Part shown: in pieces, positions 37,384 to 46,248 of the stretch
How positions within the stretch are numbered: the stretch's first letter is position 1
How the letters are laid out: every line of letters starts with the position of its first letter
NCBI GenBank assembly: GCA_002731275.1
Contig: PCBK01000123.1
Location: 1-64,000, forward strand
Reading direction: 5' to 3'
Origin: Deltaproteobacteria bacterium
GTDB taxonomy: Bacteria; Myxococcota_C; UBA6777
DNA: 64,000 bases
Notes under the pieces: model-generated
The model's input: the letters and a program-made list of their open reading frames with translations, nothing else
Told to the model about the DNA's origin: nothing
The model's database searches: none
Program-made: the position numbers and the translations under genes

Positions 37384-38274
37384 TCAACGACAACAGGCGA
37401 TCTGATAACTTTTGTCACAAGAGGTGCCGCGCATCCCAATCTCCCTCCCGTTGGCTTGGAAAAGCACCATCCCCTGAATAGTCCCTGTCCCCTTCGACCA
37501 CCAGCCACCACAGTTCGTCATCTTGTAGGTTTTGTTGTTCTCTTGGTAGATGTTGTGACTCGCAGACGCAAACCACACATAAGCAGTCGGAGGGAATGAT
37601 TTCACATGAAGGACACCATCCCGTAATGAACGCAAAATTTCCTCCCCCGTACACATGTGTGCTGTAGGCCCATATTTCGAGCGACATTTTGCTTGTGCTC
37701 CAATCCATCCCCCCATATTACCGTGATTTGGAGAGGGAGACAGACCTTGAAAAAGAGGCTGATAGCTGGCTGTCGGAACAGCCCCCAATTGTGTCCGTCC
37801 CAACGCTCTTGAAGTCATACCAGCCTTATCCCAAACACGCACTTCAACCCACAAACCATTGTAAAAGCGCAGCACAGACTCACACGCACTCGAAAGCTTC
37901 GTCTTAAAGCGTCCCCGGACAAAATCAACATCGTGTTTTTGCATCAAGCACTTGCGATCATTTGTCGCATTCGTGCTCGCTTGTGAGAGCCATAGAGATA
38001 ACTCCAAGGCCCTCTTCCCATTAACAGGAGTCCCTTTTTCTTCGAGGTAACCGGAGTACGTAAGAGGTGCCGACTGAGCCATTAAATACCCAGAGGCCCC
38101 CAAAGCCGTTGCTCCAAGTAACATCACGCTCAACAAAAAGATCACCCCGCGATGAATAAAGCGGGAGGATCTTTTTGCTCTCTCCTCAGCCTCATGTTTC
38201 TCTCTCTCCAAGACACTTAGCTTCTGTTCCAGCTCCTCAAACTTTGAGTCAATCGCATTCATTGAATGTTCCAT
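37384..38274 (-). CDS. One-helix membrane protein, YSGYLEE family (paralogue 3)
   Basis: 296 residues on the opposite strand to its paralogues. Start 38274 has AAGGA five bases upstream; 38277 is only two bases from it. A coiled-coil N-terminus (about 10-38) and membrane helix (about 42-65) end in LMAQSA, followed by PLTYSGYLEEKGTPVNG and DFVRGRFKTKL. The shared domain ends in QLGAVPTASYQ. The unique C-terminal about 110 residues contain GGWIGAQAKCRSKYG, HMCTGEEI, MTNCGGWWS and a terminal IACCR. This cysteine pattern is reminiscent of small lectin-like adhesin domains in Myxococcota, but no fold can be assigned with certainty. Confidence 0.75.
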   Translation of the reverse strand: MEHSMNAIDSKFEELEQKLSVLEREKHEAEERAKRSSRFIHRGVIFLLSVMLLGATALGASGYLMAQSAPLTYSGYLEEKGTPVNGKRALELSLWLSQASTNATNDRKCLMQKHDVDFVRGRFKTKLSSACESVLRFYNGLWVEVRVWDKAGMTSRALGRTQLGAVPTASYQPLFQGLSPSPNHGNMGGWIGAQAKCRSKYGPTAHMCTGEEILRSLRDGVLHVKSFPPTAYVWFASASHNIYQENNKTYKMTNCGGWWSKGTGTIQGMVLFQANGREIGMRGTSCDKSYQIACCR

Positions 38275-38520
38275 CATATTCCTTCCCAGTAGTGGACTGT
38301 TTCAAAAAACCAACAAGAACACCCACTAAAGGGCAACACAACAAACCCTATGATCAGGCAGATCACAAAACAGGAACTTTGATAGAACACAATGCTCCTT
38401 TCGGCATCTCATAGCGCTGCAACAAAATCAACAGCTGACTTTCCAACCGCATGATCATTCCCCACTTGGAACAGCCCTCTGACATGTAAACACAAACACG
38501 TGAGACCAGAGGAGAGTCAA

Positions 38521-39450
38521 ATGCACAATGAAGACAAAGACGTCAGAGAACTGCTCAGCATACAACAAGAACAAATTCAAAAACTTCAGTATACTCACCG
38601 TCAATTTAGAGCACTCATCTACCGCACGATAGCAGGCCTTGTTGGCTGTACCGTCCTCTTTGTCATGACAAATGTCCTCATGGCACAATCAGCTCCTCTC
38701 GTGTACTCCGGTTACCTCGAAGAAAAGGGGAAGCCCATCGACGTCAAAAAGGATGTGAAGTTCACCTTATGGTCAGCTGCATCAGGAGGAACAGCCCCCC
38801 TTTGTACCGATGAATTTCCCGACACTGACTTTGTCAGAGGTCGCTTCAAACTCCCTCTCAAAAATTGCCTCACCACATTCCAACAAAAGACTTCCCTTTG
38901 GGCTGAGCTCTCCATCAAGCCGCAAAATACTCCCGCAACGGACTATAAATCGACAGGACGCCAACAAGTCAGCAACACCCCATATGCCAAAAGTTCACAA
39001 AACACCATCAGCGATGAAAACATCCTCATCCAATCCAACAAAGGCAAAATCGATATCTGGGCGCTCTCAGGAAAAAAACCCATCGGTATCAAATCCAATG
39101 GAAACATTTCTATCGAAGCCGGAGATGACCTAAAGCTCAGCGGCGCGAAGGTCACAATCGTATCTCGAATGAGCGGTGCCGTGATCGATGGAGATTTGCA
39201 AGTCAACGGTACCATCAGAACGACAAAACAATCCATCTCGTGTAGAACAGTGAGTGTAAAAAGTACGTCCACAAAAGACTGGTATGTCAAATGTCCATCA
39301 GACACAATCATGACTGGTGGAGGTATCGAAGTGCCAGGAAATGCTGCACTTGTCCGCTCCCGACCTACCTCGAAGAACGATGGTTGGGAATGTCAAGCAA
39401 ACACAACGGCAGAAAAAACTTGCTATGTAAGATGTTGTTCGACCCTTTAA
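38521..39450 (+). CDS. One-helix membrane protein, YSGYLEE family (paralogue 4)
   Basis: 309 residues; the ATG at 38521 has AGGAG six bases upstream, better than the longer start at 38500. N-terminal helix, membrane segment (about 33-52) with VLMAQSA, then PLVYSGYLEEKGKPIDVKKD and FVRGRFKLPLKNCL, closest to paralogue 1. The PYA motif (NTPYAKSS) follows. A beta-helix-like middle (about 165-245) has KGKIDIWALSG and IDGDLQVNGTI repeats. The C-terminal about 65 residues (CPSDTIMTGGGIE, NDGWECQ, CYVRCC) match the end of the collagen-like lipoprotein that follows. This is a clear case of domain exchange between neighbours. Confidence 0.75.
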   Translation: MHNEDKDVRELLSIQQEQIQKLQYTHRQFRALIYRTIAGLVGCTVLFVMTNVLMAQSAPLVYSGYLEEKGKPIDVKKDVKFTLWSAASGGTAPLCTDEFPDTDFVRGRFKLPLKNCLTTFQQKTSLWAELSIKPQNTPATDYKSTGRQQVSNTPYAKSSQNTISDENILIQSNKGKIDIWALSGKKPIGIKSNGNISIEAGDDLKLSGAKVTIVSRMSGAVIDGDLQVNGTIRTTKQSISCRTVSVKSTSTKDWYVKCPSDTIMTGGGIEVPGNAALVRSRPTSKNDGWECQANTTAEKTCYVRCCSTL

Positions 39451-39668
39451 ACGACCTTCCACTCCCCCCATCAAAAAATCCGAACAAATCCGAACAAAGT
39501 ATCCACCTATATTGAACGAGTTATGCAACGAGGGGCAAAAGCAACCAATGAGGGAGCAAAGGCTCAAACAAAAATGCCCACATTGATTTCCCCTCAGAGA
39601 TCGTTTAATTGCAGATGACAAACTGATTTACGCTCACAACAAGTGCTCGCTCACAAAGGAGGACAAAT

Positions 39669-40253
39669 ATGCCATTCTTTTCCAGGACATGTGTGTGTCT
39701 CACCGCTATCTTATTTATCGGCTGTGGCGTCTCTTCAGAGGACTTGCAGAGAGAAATCGCTCTTTACTGCACTAACAACCCGGACAAATGCAAGGGTAGC
39801 CAGGGAGCACAAGGACCCCAAGGAACAGCTGGCAAAGATGGGAAAAATGGACAAGATGGTGCATCGTGTTCGGTTGACAGGACTCTCACCAACGCAGAGG
39901 GAGATACAGAGATCGTCTTCAAGTGTGGTACACAATATTCACAAGTTGTCGTGAAAAAGGGGGAAAAAGGCGACACAGGCGTCTCAGGAAATGATGCTCC
40001 CAGTAAGATCAGATTTGAATGCTCAACAAAAGTAAATCACGTTGTAGGCTCCACGGGTGGAGAAAAAACGGTTACGTGTCCTGCAGAGTGGTTTGTCACA
40101 GGAGGGGGATTTACAGAGGATGTTGGAGACAAGTACGCCACAAGAAGCCACCCCCGAGACAATGGTTGGTATTGTCGATGGACCCCAACAGTTCCAACGA
40201 CCAAGGTATTCACGTGCTACGCGATCTGCTGTCGAGCTTGGACAGATGGTTAA
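39669..40253 (+). CDS. Collagen-like lipoprotein
   Basis: 194 residues; AAAGGAGG upstream of the ATG. The signal peptide ends LFIG-C. Residues about 43-66 form a Gly-X-Y run (GSQGAQGPQGTAGKDGKNGQ) and a shorter one follows near 98 (GEKGDTGVSGND), so short collagen-type triple helices are likely. The C-terminal about 80 residues (CPAEWFVTGGGF, DNGWYCRW, CYAICC) match the end of paralogue 4 at 38521-39450. The protein would be a trimeric lipid-anchored fibre with a Cys-rich head. Confidence 0.8.
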   Translation: MPFFSRTCVCLTAILFIGCGVSSEDLQREIALYCTNNPDKCKGSQGAQGPQGTAGKDGKNGQDGASCSVDRTLTNAEGDTEIVFKCGTQYSQVVVKKGEKGDTGVSGNDAPSKIRFECSTKVNHVVGSTGGEKTVTCPAEWFVTGGGFTEDVGDKYATRSHPRDNGWYCRWTPTVPTTKVFTCYAICCRAWTDG

Positions 40254-40355
40254 ACACCACCAGTACAACAAATTTTTAGCCGCCACCTATGCCAAGTGAT
40301 ACTTTGTAGAGGATGAGAGCAACAAAGCACCTGAGGGCTGAGACTTGTTAGGAGG

Positions 40356-40937
40356 TTACTTTTCAAAACTCGTATTTTGGGGCGTTGTCGGTAAAGGTTT
40401 GGGGAGCTGATTTGTACTGGGGACTTGTAGACTGACAACTTCAAGTGCAATTGTATCCAACCAGATCTTTCCCTGTCCAGACAACAACACCCCAAACGCG
40501 ATCTTTGTGGCCTCATCTGCAACATCCAACACAACGGTGTAACGCTTCCAACCATTGGTCCCACGGATCGGACGTCTCTGCATATTGTCGAAGGCCAAAA
40601 GCTTTCGCTTCTTCCCATCCACACGCATCCACAAACCAGACCACCAACGTACATTTTGTGTCTTGATCCAGGCACTTAATCGCACACGTTTGCCACGAAA
40701 CCTCGTCGCCTGAATCGCCTGCATCAGCGTCCCAAATCCCTTCTTCCAAGATGATTTGGAGGCGAGAAATCCGCTGTGTTTGCCGCTGTGTTTTTCCGAC
40801 TTGTCCACCCCACACTCATAATCCTTGAGCGCGCTCCCGTTGAGACTCCAACCCTTCGGCGCTTTTGCATCACCAAAGGACGGATAAAACGACCCACAAA
40901 GGAAACAAACAAACACCAGTATCTTCCACTTCATCAT
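40356..40937 (-). CDS. Exported carbohydrate-binding-module-like protein
   Basis: 193 residues; ATG at 40937 with AAGG five bases upstream (40934 is also possible). A signal peptide (cut near SFG) precedes one beta-sandwich domain with GWSLNGSALKDYECG, a SGKHSGFLAS strand, FRGKRVRLSAWIKTQNV, and a terminal GQGKIWLDTIALEVV. This order (surface strand, FRGKxVRxSAxIK, GxxWLDxxxxE) is seen in CBM4/9-like domains and in ligand-binding domains of some regulators. No catalytic domain is attached. It is secreted, and the target glycan is unknown. Confidence 0.65.
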   Translation of the reverse strand: MMKWKILVFVCFLCGSFYPSFGDAKAPKGWSLNGSALKDYECGVDKSEKHSGKHSGFLASKSSWKKGFGTLMQAIQATRFRGKRVRLSAWIKTQNVRWWSGLWMRVDGKKRKLLAFDNMQRRPIRGTNGWKRYTVVLDVADEATKIAFGVLLSGQGKIWLDTIALEVVSLQVPSTNQLPKPLPTTPQNTSFEK

Positions 40938-41005
40938 CAAGACCTTTCATATCGTGAAGGCGTAAAGCCCCTTCTTTAGACGGAAGAGGTCGAACATTGC
41001 ACCGA

Positions 41006-41530
41006 TTACCTTGTTTCATCTACAAATGAATGTATAGAGAGCATCTTTTGTTGGAAGGACTCAATGGTTCCAGGCCTTCGTCCCAATGAAGCCCCATCCT
41101 CACCAACAGAATCCAATCTGACTTCTTGGATGAAAAACCTCAACTGTCGGGCCTCTTGCAAACAATGCTTGCGCTCCTTGACGTCCTGACACATCGATAC
41201 ATCGCTCGACGCCCTCGAAACAAGTGGCCGCTTTCGCACATGTCGATGCAAAGTCCTGGACGCAACCTTCTCTGTCTGTCCACCCCAAAAAAACATCCAT
41301 CGTCCGCCACAGAGCAACACGACCGTAACTGCAACCCACGCGAATGGTACAAACCACCTCTGATAAAACATCCAAAAGCCGACTCTGATAGACGAAGAAC
41401 GAGCCAACTCCTCCTCCCAGGCAGCGAGCACGTCGACTTGAAATGTCTCTGGAACCTCAGGGACTTCATATAACGGCAAAACAGCACGAAGTTCTTCACA
41501 TCCTTTGTCTGGTTCAGGTCCGGTGCTCAT
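41006..41530 (-). CDS. Putative anti-sigma factor
   Basis: 174 residues. The ATG at 41530 overlaps the TGA of the sigma-factor gene (TGATG), with AGGAG eight bases upstream. The cytoplasmic N-terminus (1-55) holds CEELRAVLPLYEV and a helix with AAWEEELARSSS. One membrane helix (about 63-83) and a periplasmic tail (about 90-174) follow. This is the usual layout of a membrane anti-sigma factor, although no HxxxCxxC zinc motif is seen. Coupling to the ECF gene is the main support: it would hold the sigma factor at the membrane until an envelope signal releases it. Confidence 0.7.
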   Translation of the reverse strand: MSTGPEPDKGCEELRAVLPLYEVPEVPETFQVDVLAAWEEELARSSSIRVGFWMFYQRWFVPFAWVAVTVVLLCGGRWMFFWGGQTEKVASRTLHRHVRKRPLVSRASSDVSMCQDVKERKHCLQEARQLRFFIQEVRLDSVGEDGASLGRRPGTIESFQQKMLSIHSFVDETR

Positions 41531-42084
41531 CACAAAAACTCCTGAATCTGCTTGTTGATCTGTTCTCTAGCCCGTGATAAACGCGACTTGACAGTCCCTT
41601 TACGAATAGAGAGGGCTTCCGCAATCTCCTGATGGCTCAACTCGTGATATTCCGCGAGCAAAAAGACCGCTCGAAACTCTGGCTTCAACGAATGAATCGC
41701 CTTCTCCAGAGCGACCGCGAGCGCACGCTGTCGCGTCATTTCGTCAGCCTGTTCAGGCGCGATGAATTCGTGGACATCACCGCGAAACCACTCCCAACGC
41801 TCCCGCTTTCGAAGTTCGTTAAGTGCCAACCTCGTCGCGATGGTCAGTATCCAGGTCGACAGACGCGCTGATCCATCGACTCGAAAGGTCTTCAAGCTCC
41901 GAAACACGCGTAAAAACGTCTCCTGCGCCAAATCCTCAACACGCTCCTGTTTCCCTTTTGGATTCAGCATCCTCCACAACAACGAAAAGACTGCTTTTTC
42001 ATACGTCGCAACCAGGGCTCTACACGCAGCAGCCTCATTGCGTTGTGCTCGAACCAGAGTTGCAAGATCGATCTCACTTCGCAC
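41530..42084 (-). CDS. ECF RNA polymerase sigma factor (RpoE-like)
   Basis: 184 residues from GTG at 42084. AGGAG lies six bases upstream, whereas the ATG at 42090 directly abuts it. Region 2 (about 15-95) has ERVEDLAQETFLRVFRSLKTF and STWILTIATRLALNELRKR. Region 4 (about 128-180) has LKPEFRAVFLLAEYHELSHQ and IRKGTVKSRLSRAREQI. It lacks regions 1 and 3, as group IV sigma factors do. A promoter GGGAACC-N16-GTGAAAC lies upstream, and the same motif faces the divergent S41 protease gene. It probably autoregulates itself and activates that protease. Confidence 0.9.
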   Translation of the reverse strand: MRSEIDLATLVRAQRNEAAACRALVATYEKAVFSLLWRMLNPKGKQERVEDLAQETFLRVFRSLKTFRVDGSARLSTWILTIATRLALNELRKRERWEWFRGDVHEFIAPEQADEMTRQRALAVALEKAIHSLKPEFRAVFLLAEYHELSHQEIAEALSIRKGTVKSRLSRAREQINKQIQEFL

Positions 42085-42102
42085 TCGCATCTCCTTTCCT
42101 CT

Positions 42103-42132
42103 GTTTCACACAACGACAACCAAATGGTTCCC
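42103..42132 (-). promoter_or_regulatory. Candidate ECF promoter of the sigma/anti-sigma genes
   Basis: On the minus strand GGGAACC (42132-42126), 16 bases, then GTGAAAC (42109-42103). The -35 is of the GGAAC class used by RpoE-type sigma factors. An identical spacing with GTGTAAC faces the other way at 42151-42180. Confidence 0.55.
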
Positions 42133-42150
42133 ACTTTCTTTTTTCTTTTT

Positions 42151-42180
42151 GGGAACCCCCTACAGAGTCCTGTGTGTAAC
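42151..42180 (+). promoter_or_regulatory. Candidate ECF promoter of the S41 protease gene
   Basis: GGGAACC (42151-42157), 16 bases, then GTGTAAC (42174-42180). It differs from the divergent promoter at 42103-42132 by one base in the -10 and has the same spacing. The start codon follows 46 bases after the -10. Confidence 0.55.
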
Positions 42181-42226
42181 AGGGCAAACACACCACCTTC
42201 CCACCATACAACAGAAGGAACCCATT

Positions 42227-44548
42227 ATGAAGCGTAAGCACCTCATCATCCCGTTGTCCTGTTTGTTTGCCTTGTTCAATGTCTACTGTTCTCCATCGCT
42301 CCCCCAAACAGAACAACTCGCCGAACAAACCACACAACCAGACGCAGGTCACAAAGAGTGGGCACCAGACAACACCTCAAGTGACGAAGCCCCCATTGAT
42401 AGAGTCGTAGAGACGACCATTCTCCCAGAACACACAACAGAGCAAAAGACCTCAACTGATGAGCCAAAAAAACCGTTATTTGAGAGGCCTTCTTCAGGTT
42501 GGTGTTCACGTATGGCAGCAGGTCCTGCTGGGAAACACAGTATCGCAGTCGACCTCTCGATGGCACACAGTACATTGCGCTTCTTTGGGATACACAAAGG
42601 TTATCCTCATGTCGATGGTATGCTCGCCAAGGGTCTGCAACAGTCCTCATCGGCTTCGGCTCGTGCCCTCTCTGGCTACACATCGGATTCTTCGATCTGT
42701 GTATTATCAGCTTCGACGTCGCGTGTGGAGAGCGTACAAGTCACCATGAAAGGAGACGTCGCGACGATCATCCCAGGCCATGGAGATTGGTCTCTGCCAG
42801 CGAATACACAGGTCGCCATACTGGATCTGCGAAACGTCCCCACATCCCCTGAGCTGCAAGCTCTCCTAGAAAAGATCGTGGCCCAAGTAATCACCCAAGA
42901 TCTCCCCATGCCCAATCGCGCGGTCATCCTCCACAAGGGCATGAAGGATGAAGTCTTCTCCGCACAAAACACATACACCAACCACATCACCCGTACTTTA
43001 GGGAGCACCCTACTCGCCAAGGGAAAGAAAGAGCTCCCACTCATCATCTTGATCGGAAAACTTATCTCACCGGCAGTCGCGCGAATTGCAGGATCTTTAC
43101 GATTCCATCGCAGAGCCTGGATCGTTGGAGAATCGATCCCAACAACCATCGCAGAAAGTCGATGGCAAGGGGTTGGTCAGGCCGGGATCGCGTTTAGAAC
43201 GATGGAGTTGTCCAACAACAATACGCTCTGGCCAGACACCATTCAAGCGGACCATCCGATGTCTCACCTTGAGACATTGACCAAAAAACTATCTGAGAAG
43301 ACTGAGCTCCCTGCGTTGCTTACAGGCATTCCGCAAAGACCGAGGATCAAACCACACCATTACTTTCAGAAATTCCACACACAGCTCCTCTCAAAAGCGA
43401 GCCTCCAAGCAGCGTTGTTGATCGCACATGGTGCACTGAGGGCGTTCTTTCCATACTTTTCGACAGTAGGAGATCGGATAGACGAACGTTTAGAGGAGAC
43501 ACTCAAAACGGCGACGTCCACAACACTCGATGATGTCACAGCCAGAAATATTCTCCGTCGTTTCGGAGAGTCCATCAAAGATGGGCACTGCTTTGTCAAT
43601 TATCGTGGCCGCTCTTCCGCCAAGGGATTTATGCTCGTCGAGTTGGACAAACTGAACGGCAAACCAGTGATACGCCGCACCGCTCATACAGAACTAAAGG
43701 TCGGCGACACCATCCTCTCTATCAATCATGTGTCCGCAGAAAAGTGGTTCACTGAGGAGTACAAACGGACCTCTGCAGCGACTCCTGGCTATCAGTTTGA
43801 TATGGCTGCGAGAGAACTCAATCGGATGTTTGGCCCGGTGGTGCTAAAACTCCAATCTGTTGATGGAGACACTCGCACCGTGACAGTGCAACCACAACCT
43901 TACGAAGCGTACAGCAAGTTTGCCCAGAAACCATTTCGCCCCGCAGGGTTTCTCAAAGACCTTCATGCCGAGGATGTCATGTATGTCGATTTGGACAACA
44001 AGGCCATCGACCAGACGGACTTCAACGCAGTCATCCAAATGATGCAGAACGCAAAAAGCCTCGTGTTAGATATGAGAGGATATCCCAACAGGACATCATG
44101 GCAACTGTTACAACATATCGCGACCAACCCCCTCCCCTCTCCTTTGTTCTCAACGCCAGAGTGGAAGGGTCCATCCGACCTTCGTCGGAGTGAGTCCAGT
44201 TACGACCTTCAGGCATTGACACCTGTCTTTAAGGGGCCTGTGGCTTTCTTGATCGGTCCTCGCTCCGTCTCAAGCGCCGAGCATGTCAGCACGATGCTCA
44301 AACAGATCAATCGCGTAACCTTTGTGGGCCGCACGACTGCCGGAACAAATGGAAATATCACGGGGTTGGTATTACCAGGTTTGTTTACATTCACGTTCAC
44401 AGGGATGGAGATTTTGTACAGGGATCGAAAACCATTTCATGGGATTGGAATCGTCCCAGATATCGAGGTGAGCCCCACACCACAAGACCTCGCACAAGGT
44501 AAAGATCCAGTCCTGCAAAAAGCCATCGAGTTTCTGAAAAAGCCATAA
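42227..44548 (+). CDS. S41-family peptidase lipoprotein
   Basis: 773 residues; AGAAGGA seven bases before the ATG at 42227. A signal peptide ends FNVY-C, so it is a lipoprotein, with an acidic Thr/Glu/Pro stalk to about residue 85. An N-terminal about 300-residue domain is unassigned. The C-terminal half matches tail-specific (C-terminal-processing) proteases: GESIKDGHCFVNYRG, a PDZ-like stretch with LKVGDTILSIN, VLDMRGYP, SVSSAEHV with the probable nucleophile Ser683, and GRTTAGTNGN. It faces the ECF pair and shares its promoter motif. An envelope-stress protease is the natural inference. Longer in-frame starts back to 41762 run across the sigma gene and are not used. Confidence 0.85.
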   Translation: MKRKHLIIPLSCLFALFNVYCSPSLPQTEQLAEQTTQPDAGHKEWAPDNTSSDEAPIDRVVETTILPEHTTEQKTSTDEPKKPLFERPSSGWCSRMAAGPAGKHSIAVDLSMAHSTLRFFGIHKGYPHVDGMLAKGLQQSSSASARALSGYTSDSSICVLSASTSRVESVQVTMKGDVATIIPGHGDWSLPANTQVAILDLRNVPTSPELQALLEKIVAQVITQDLPMPNRAVILHKGMKDEVFSAQNTYTNHITRTLGSTLLAKGKKELPLIILIGKLISPAVARIAGSLRFHRRAWIVGESIPTTIAESRWQGVGQAGIAFRTMELSNNNTLWPDTIQADHPMSHLETLTKKLSEKTELPALLTGIPQRPRIKPHHYFQKFHTQLLSKASLQAALLIAHGALRAFFPYFSTVGDRIDERLEETLKTATSTTLDDVTARNILRRFGESIKDGHCFVNYRGRSSAKGFMLVELDKLNGKPVIRRTAHTELKVGDTILSINHVSAEKWFTEEYKRTSAATPGYQFDMAARELNRMFGPVVLKLQSVDGDTRTVTVQPQPYEAYSKFAQKPFRPAGFLKDLHAEDVMYVDLDNKAIDQTDFNAVIQMMQNAKSLVLDMRGYPNRTSWQLLQHIATNPLPSPLFSTPEWKGPSDLRRSESSYDLQALTPVFKGPVAFLIGPRSVSSAEHVSTMLKQINRVTFVGRTTAGTNGNITGLVLPGLFTFTFTGMEILYRDRKPFHGIGIVPDIEVSPTPQDLAQGKDPVLQKAIEFLKKP

Positions 44549-44582
44549 TGAAAAAGAGTTGTTGCCCAAAGAGAGGGCTGCC

Positions 44583-45992
44583 TTATCCCTCGGCGTGGGT
44601 GATATTGAGCCACTGGAAGTAATGCAAGAACTTGTCCGCCTCCAACAAGAAGATCCCATCGTTCTTCCCGTCGTGTCCAGGTTCCGAGCTTCCCCACGGG
44701 TTACGCAGCTGCACGAACTTGCCTCCGTCCTTCTCCTCAACCCCCAACACACTGTAGGCATGGGACGCATAAATCCTTGAGCCTGCATAACGACTGCTCT
44801 CGTCTGCTGAGTTCGCGTAGGTCACAGCCGTCCCAGGCCAACCCTCAGCGGTCGCCTCTTTGAGCCGATCAAAGATCTGATCCGCCTGTGCTGTCGGCAA
44901 AAAGTGCTCATCGTTTTGTGTCGCCCCTGTGAACATCATCATCATCTTGTGAGACCAACCACTCTCGATGTTCTGGTAACCATTGTCCTTCAGCGCAGCG
45001 TAGGCCTTTTCGAGGATGGGATACCACATCTCCATCTTCTCCTTGTCCCTGTTGTCCACGTTGGCACCACCGTAAAGAGGTGCCTGGTTGGAACGCACGT
45101 ACAACTCACCATCGACAGTCACAGACACAGGCTCACGCTTTCCGGAGTTTGGGGGCTGCTCGACGTTGAAGGTGACTGTGTATGTACCATCACCGTTGTC
45201 ATTCATCATATTCTCGATCATCTCAGGATGAAAGTGCGCCACAGTCGACGCCGCCGCACAAAAATAGCAATTGCCCAGACTCCCTTGTTTGACATCACCT
45301 GCTTGCGCACCATTCACGAACAGCGGTCCCGTGTAGCGGATCTTTCGCGTACCAGAGAGGCTGTGTTTGCGGGCTGTCAGTGGATCTTGCAGATCGGTGA
45401 TCTCCTTCGCCTCCACCTCACGGACCATCACTGCCGAGAAGTCTTTATTGTTCGTCCCATCACTCACGGCGATCTGAAAGGAATCACCAGCCTGTCCCTT
45501 TAATTGAATGCCCTCAGGGATACGCCCCTCTTCGTTGAGAGTGAAGTGATGTTGCTCACCAGTCCGTTGGTTCGTTAATTGAAAGGCTGTCCCTGGTTCG
45601 GAGAGGACACCACCACCTCGCTGAATGGGACGCAGTGTACCTTCTGTATCGACAGTGATGCCGAGCCCTTTGGGGCCAAGCTGAGCGTTACGTTGGTCCA
45701 GATCGCCGCCAGCTTGCATGGAGATCCAATTGCTCACCTGCCCACCCACCCCACGTGTGCGAACTCTCAAATGATCACCTGGTTGGATCTGTCCACCATC
45801 TCCCAAAAACTGCCCACTATGATCGGCCTCAAAGCGCATCGCATGATCCTTGTGATAGGCTTTCTCTGGTGCGGCTGAGACATTCACGACCTCGATCGCA
45901 TCACCTTCCTGGACATCAGGTGTCAGGACCTGATCTTGTTTCAGACGTTCAACGAGAGTGTGAAGAGAAGCAGACTTAATGGAGTTGGGCAT
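44583..45992 (-). CDS. Calpain-family (C2) cysteine protease
   Basis: 469 residues. The ATG at 45992 has AAGGA upstream; the longer frame to 46121 adds an unrelated Cys-rich stretch. Catalytic triad of the calpain family: Cys242 in QGSLGNCYFCAAA, His411 in ASHAYSVLGV and Asn431 in LRNPWGSSEP, all in the right order and context. The about 230 residues before it are beta-rich and unassigned, possibly a propeptide or binding region (GQIQPGDHLRVRT, TAFQLTNQRTG). No signal peptide or membrane helix is visible, so it is either cytoplasmic or exported by a non-Sec route. Bacterial calpains are scattered and little studied. Confidence 0.85.
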   Translation of the reverse strand: MPNSIKSASLHTLVERLKQDQVLTPDVQEGDAIEVVNVSAAPEKAYHKDHAMRFEADHSGQFLGDGGQIQPGDHLRVRTRGVGGQVSNWISMQAGGDLDQRNAQLGPKGLGITVDTEGTLRPIQRGGGVLSEPGTAFQLTNQRTGEQHHFTLNEEGRIPEGIQLKGQAGDSFQIAVSDGTNNKDFSAVMVREVEAKEITDLQDPLTARKHSLSGTRKIRYTGPLFVNGAQAGDVKQGSLGNCYFCAAASTVAHFHPEMIENMMNDNGDGTYTVTFNVEQPPNSGKREPVSVTVDGELYVRSNQAPLYGGANVDNRDKEKMEMWYPILEKAYAALKDNGYQNIESGWSHKMMMMFTGATQNDEHFLPTAQADQIFDRLKEATAEGWPGTAVTYANSADESSRYAGSRIYASHAYSVLGVEEKDGGKFVQLRNPWGSSEPGHDGKNDGIFLLEADKFLHYFQWLNITHAEG

Positions 45993-46182
45993 GATGACAT
46001 ATCCTTGCATCTGAGTGATTGAAATTCGAGGGAAAATTTTCTCAAAGAGCGGTCTCATGTCAAGTAGGCACACAAAAAATGATGGAAGAAAGCAGCAACA
46101 CGAGCGACCACGATTGGCCAATCGATGTCTCAGTCTGGGATTGAAGACAAACCATAAGGGGGAAGTTCGTGTTTCTTTTGAT

Positions 46183-46243
46183 TGAATTCACGAAAATGGT
46201 GACTATACTGGATCAGAGAATTTAATTTCATTTGAGTGGAGGG
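46183..46243 (+). promoter_or_regulatory. Promoter and ribosome-binding site of the Rpn relic
   Basis: TTGAAT (46183-46188), 16-base spacer, TATACT (46205-46210), then GGAGGG (46238-46243) five bases before an ATG at 46249. These signals look intact, but the frame they serve stops after nine codons. Confidence 0.45.
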
Positions 46244-46248
46244 AAAAA

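Noticed and set aside
41762..42226. N-terminal extension of the S41 protease across the sigma gene
   Set aside because: It would overlap the ECF gene and its promoter. The signal peptide with lipobox and a good ribosome-binding site begin at 42227.
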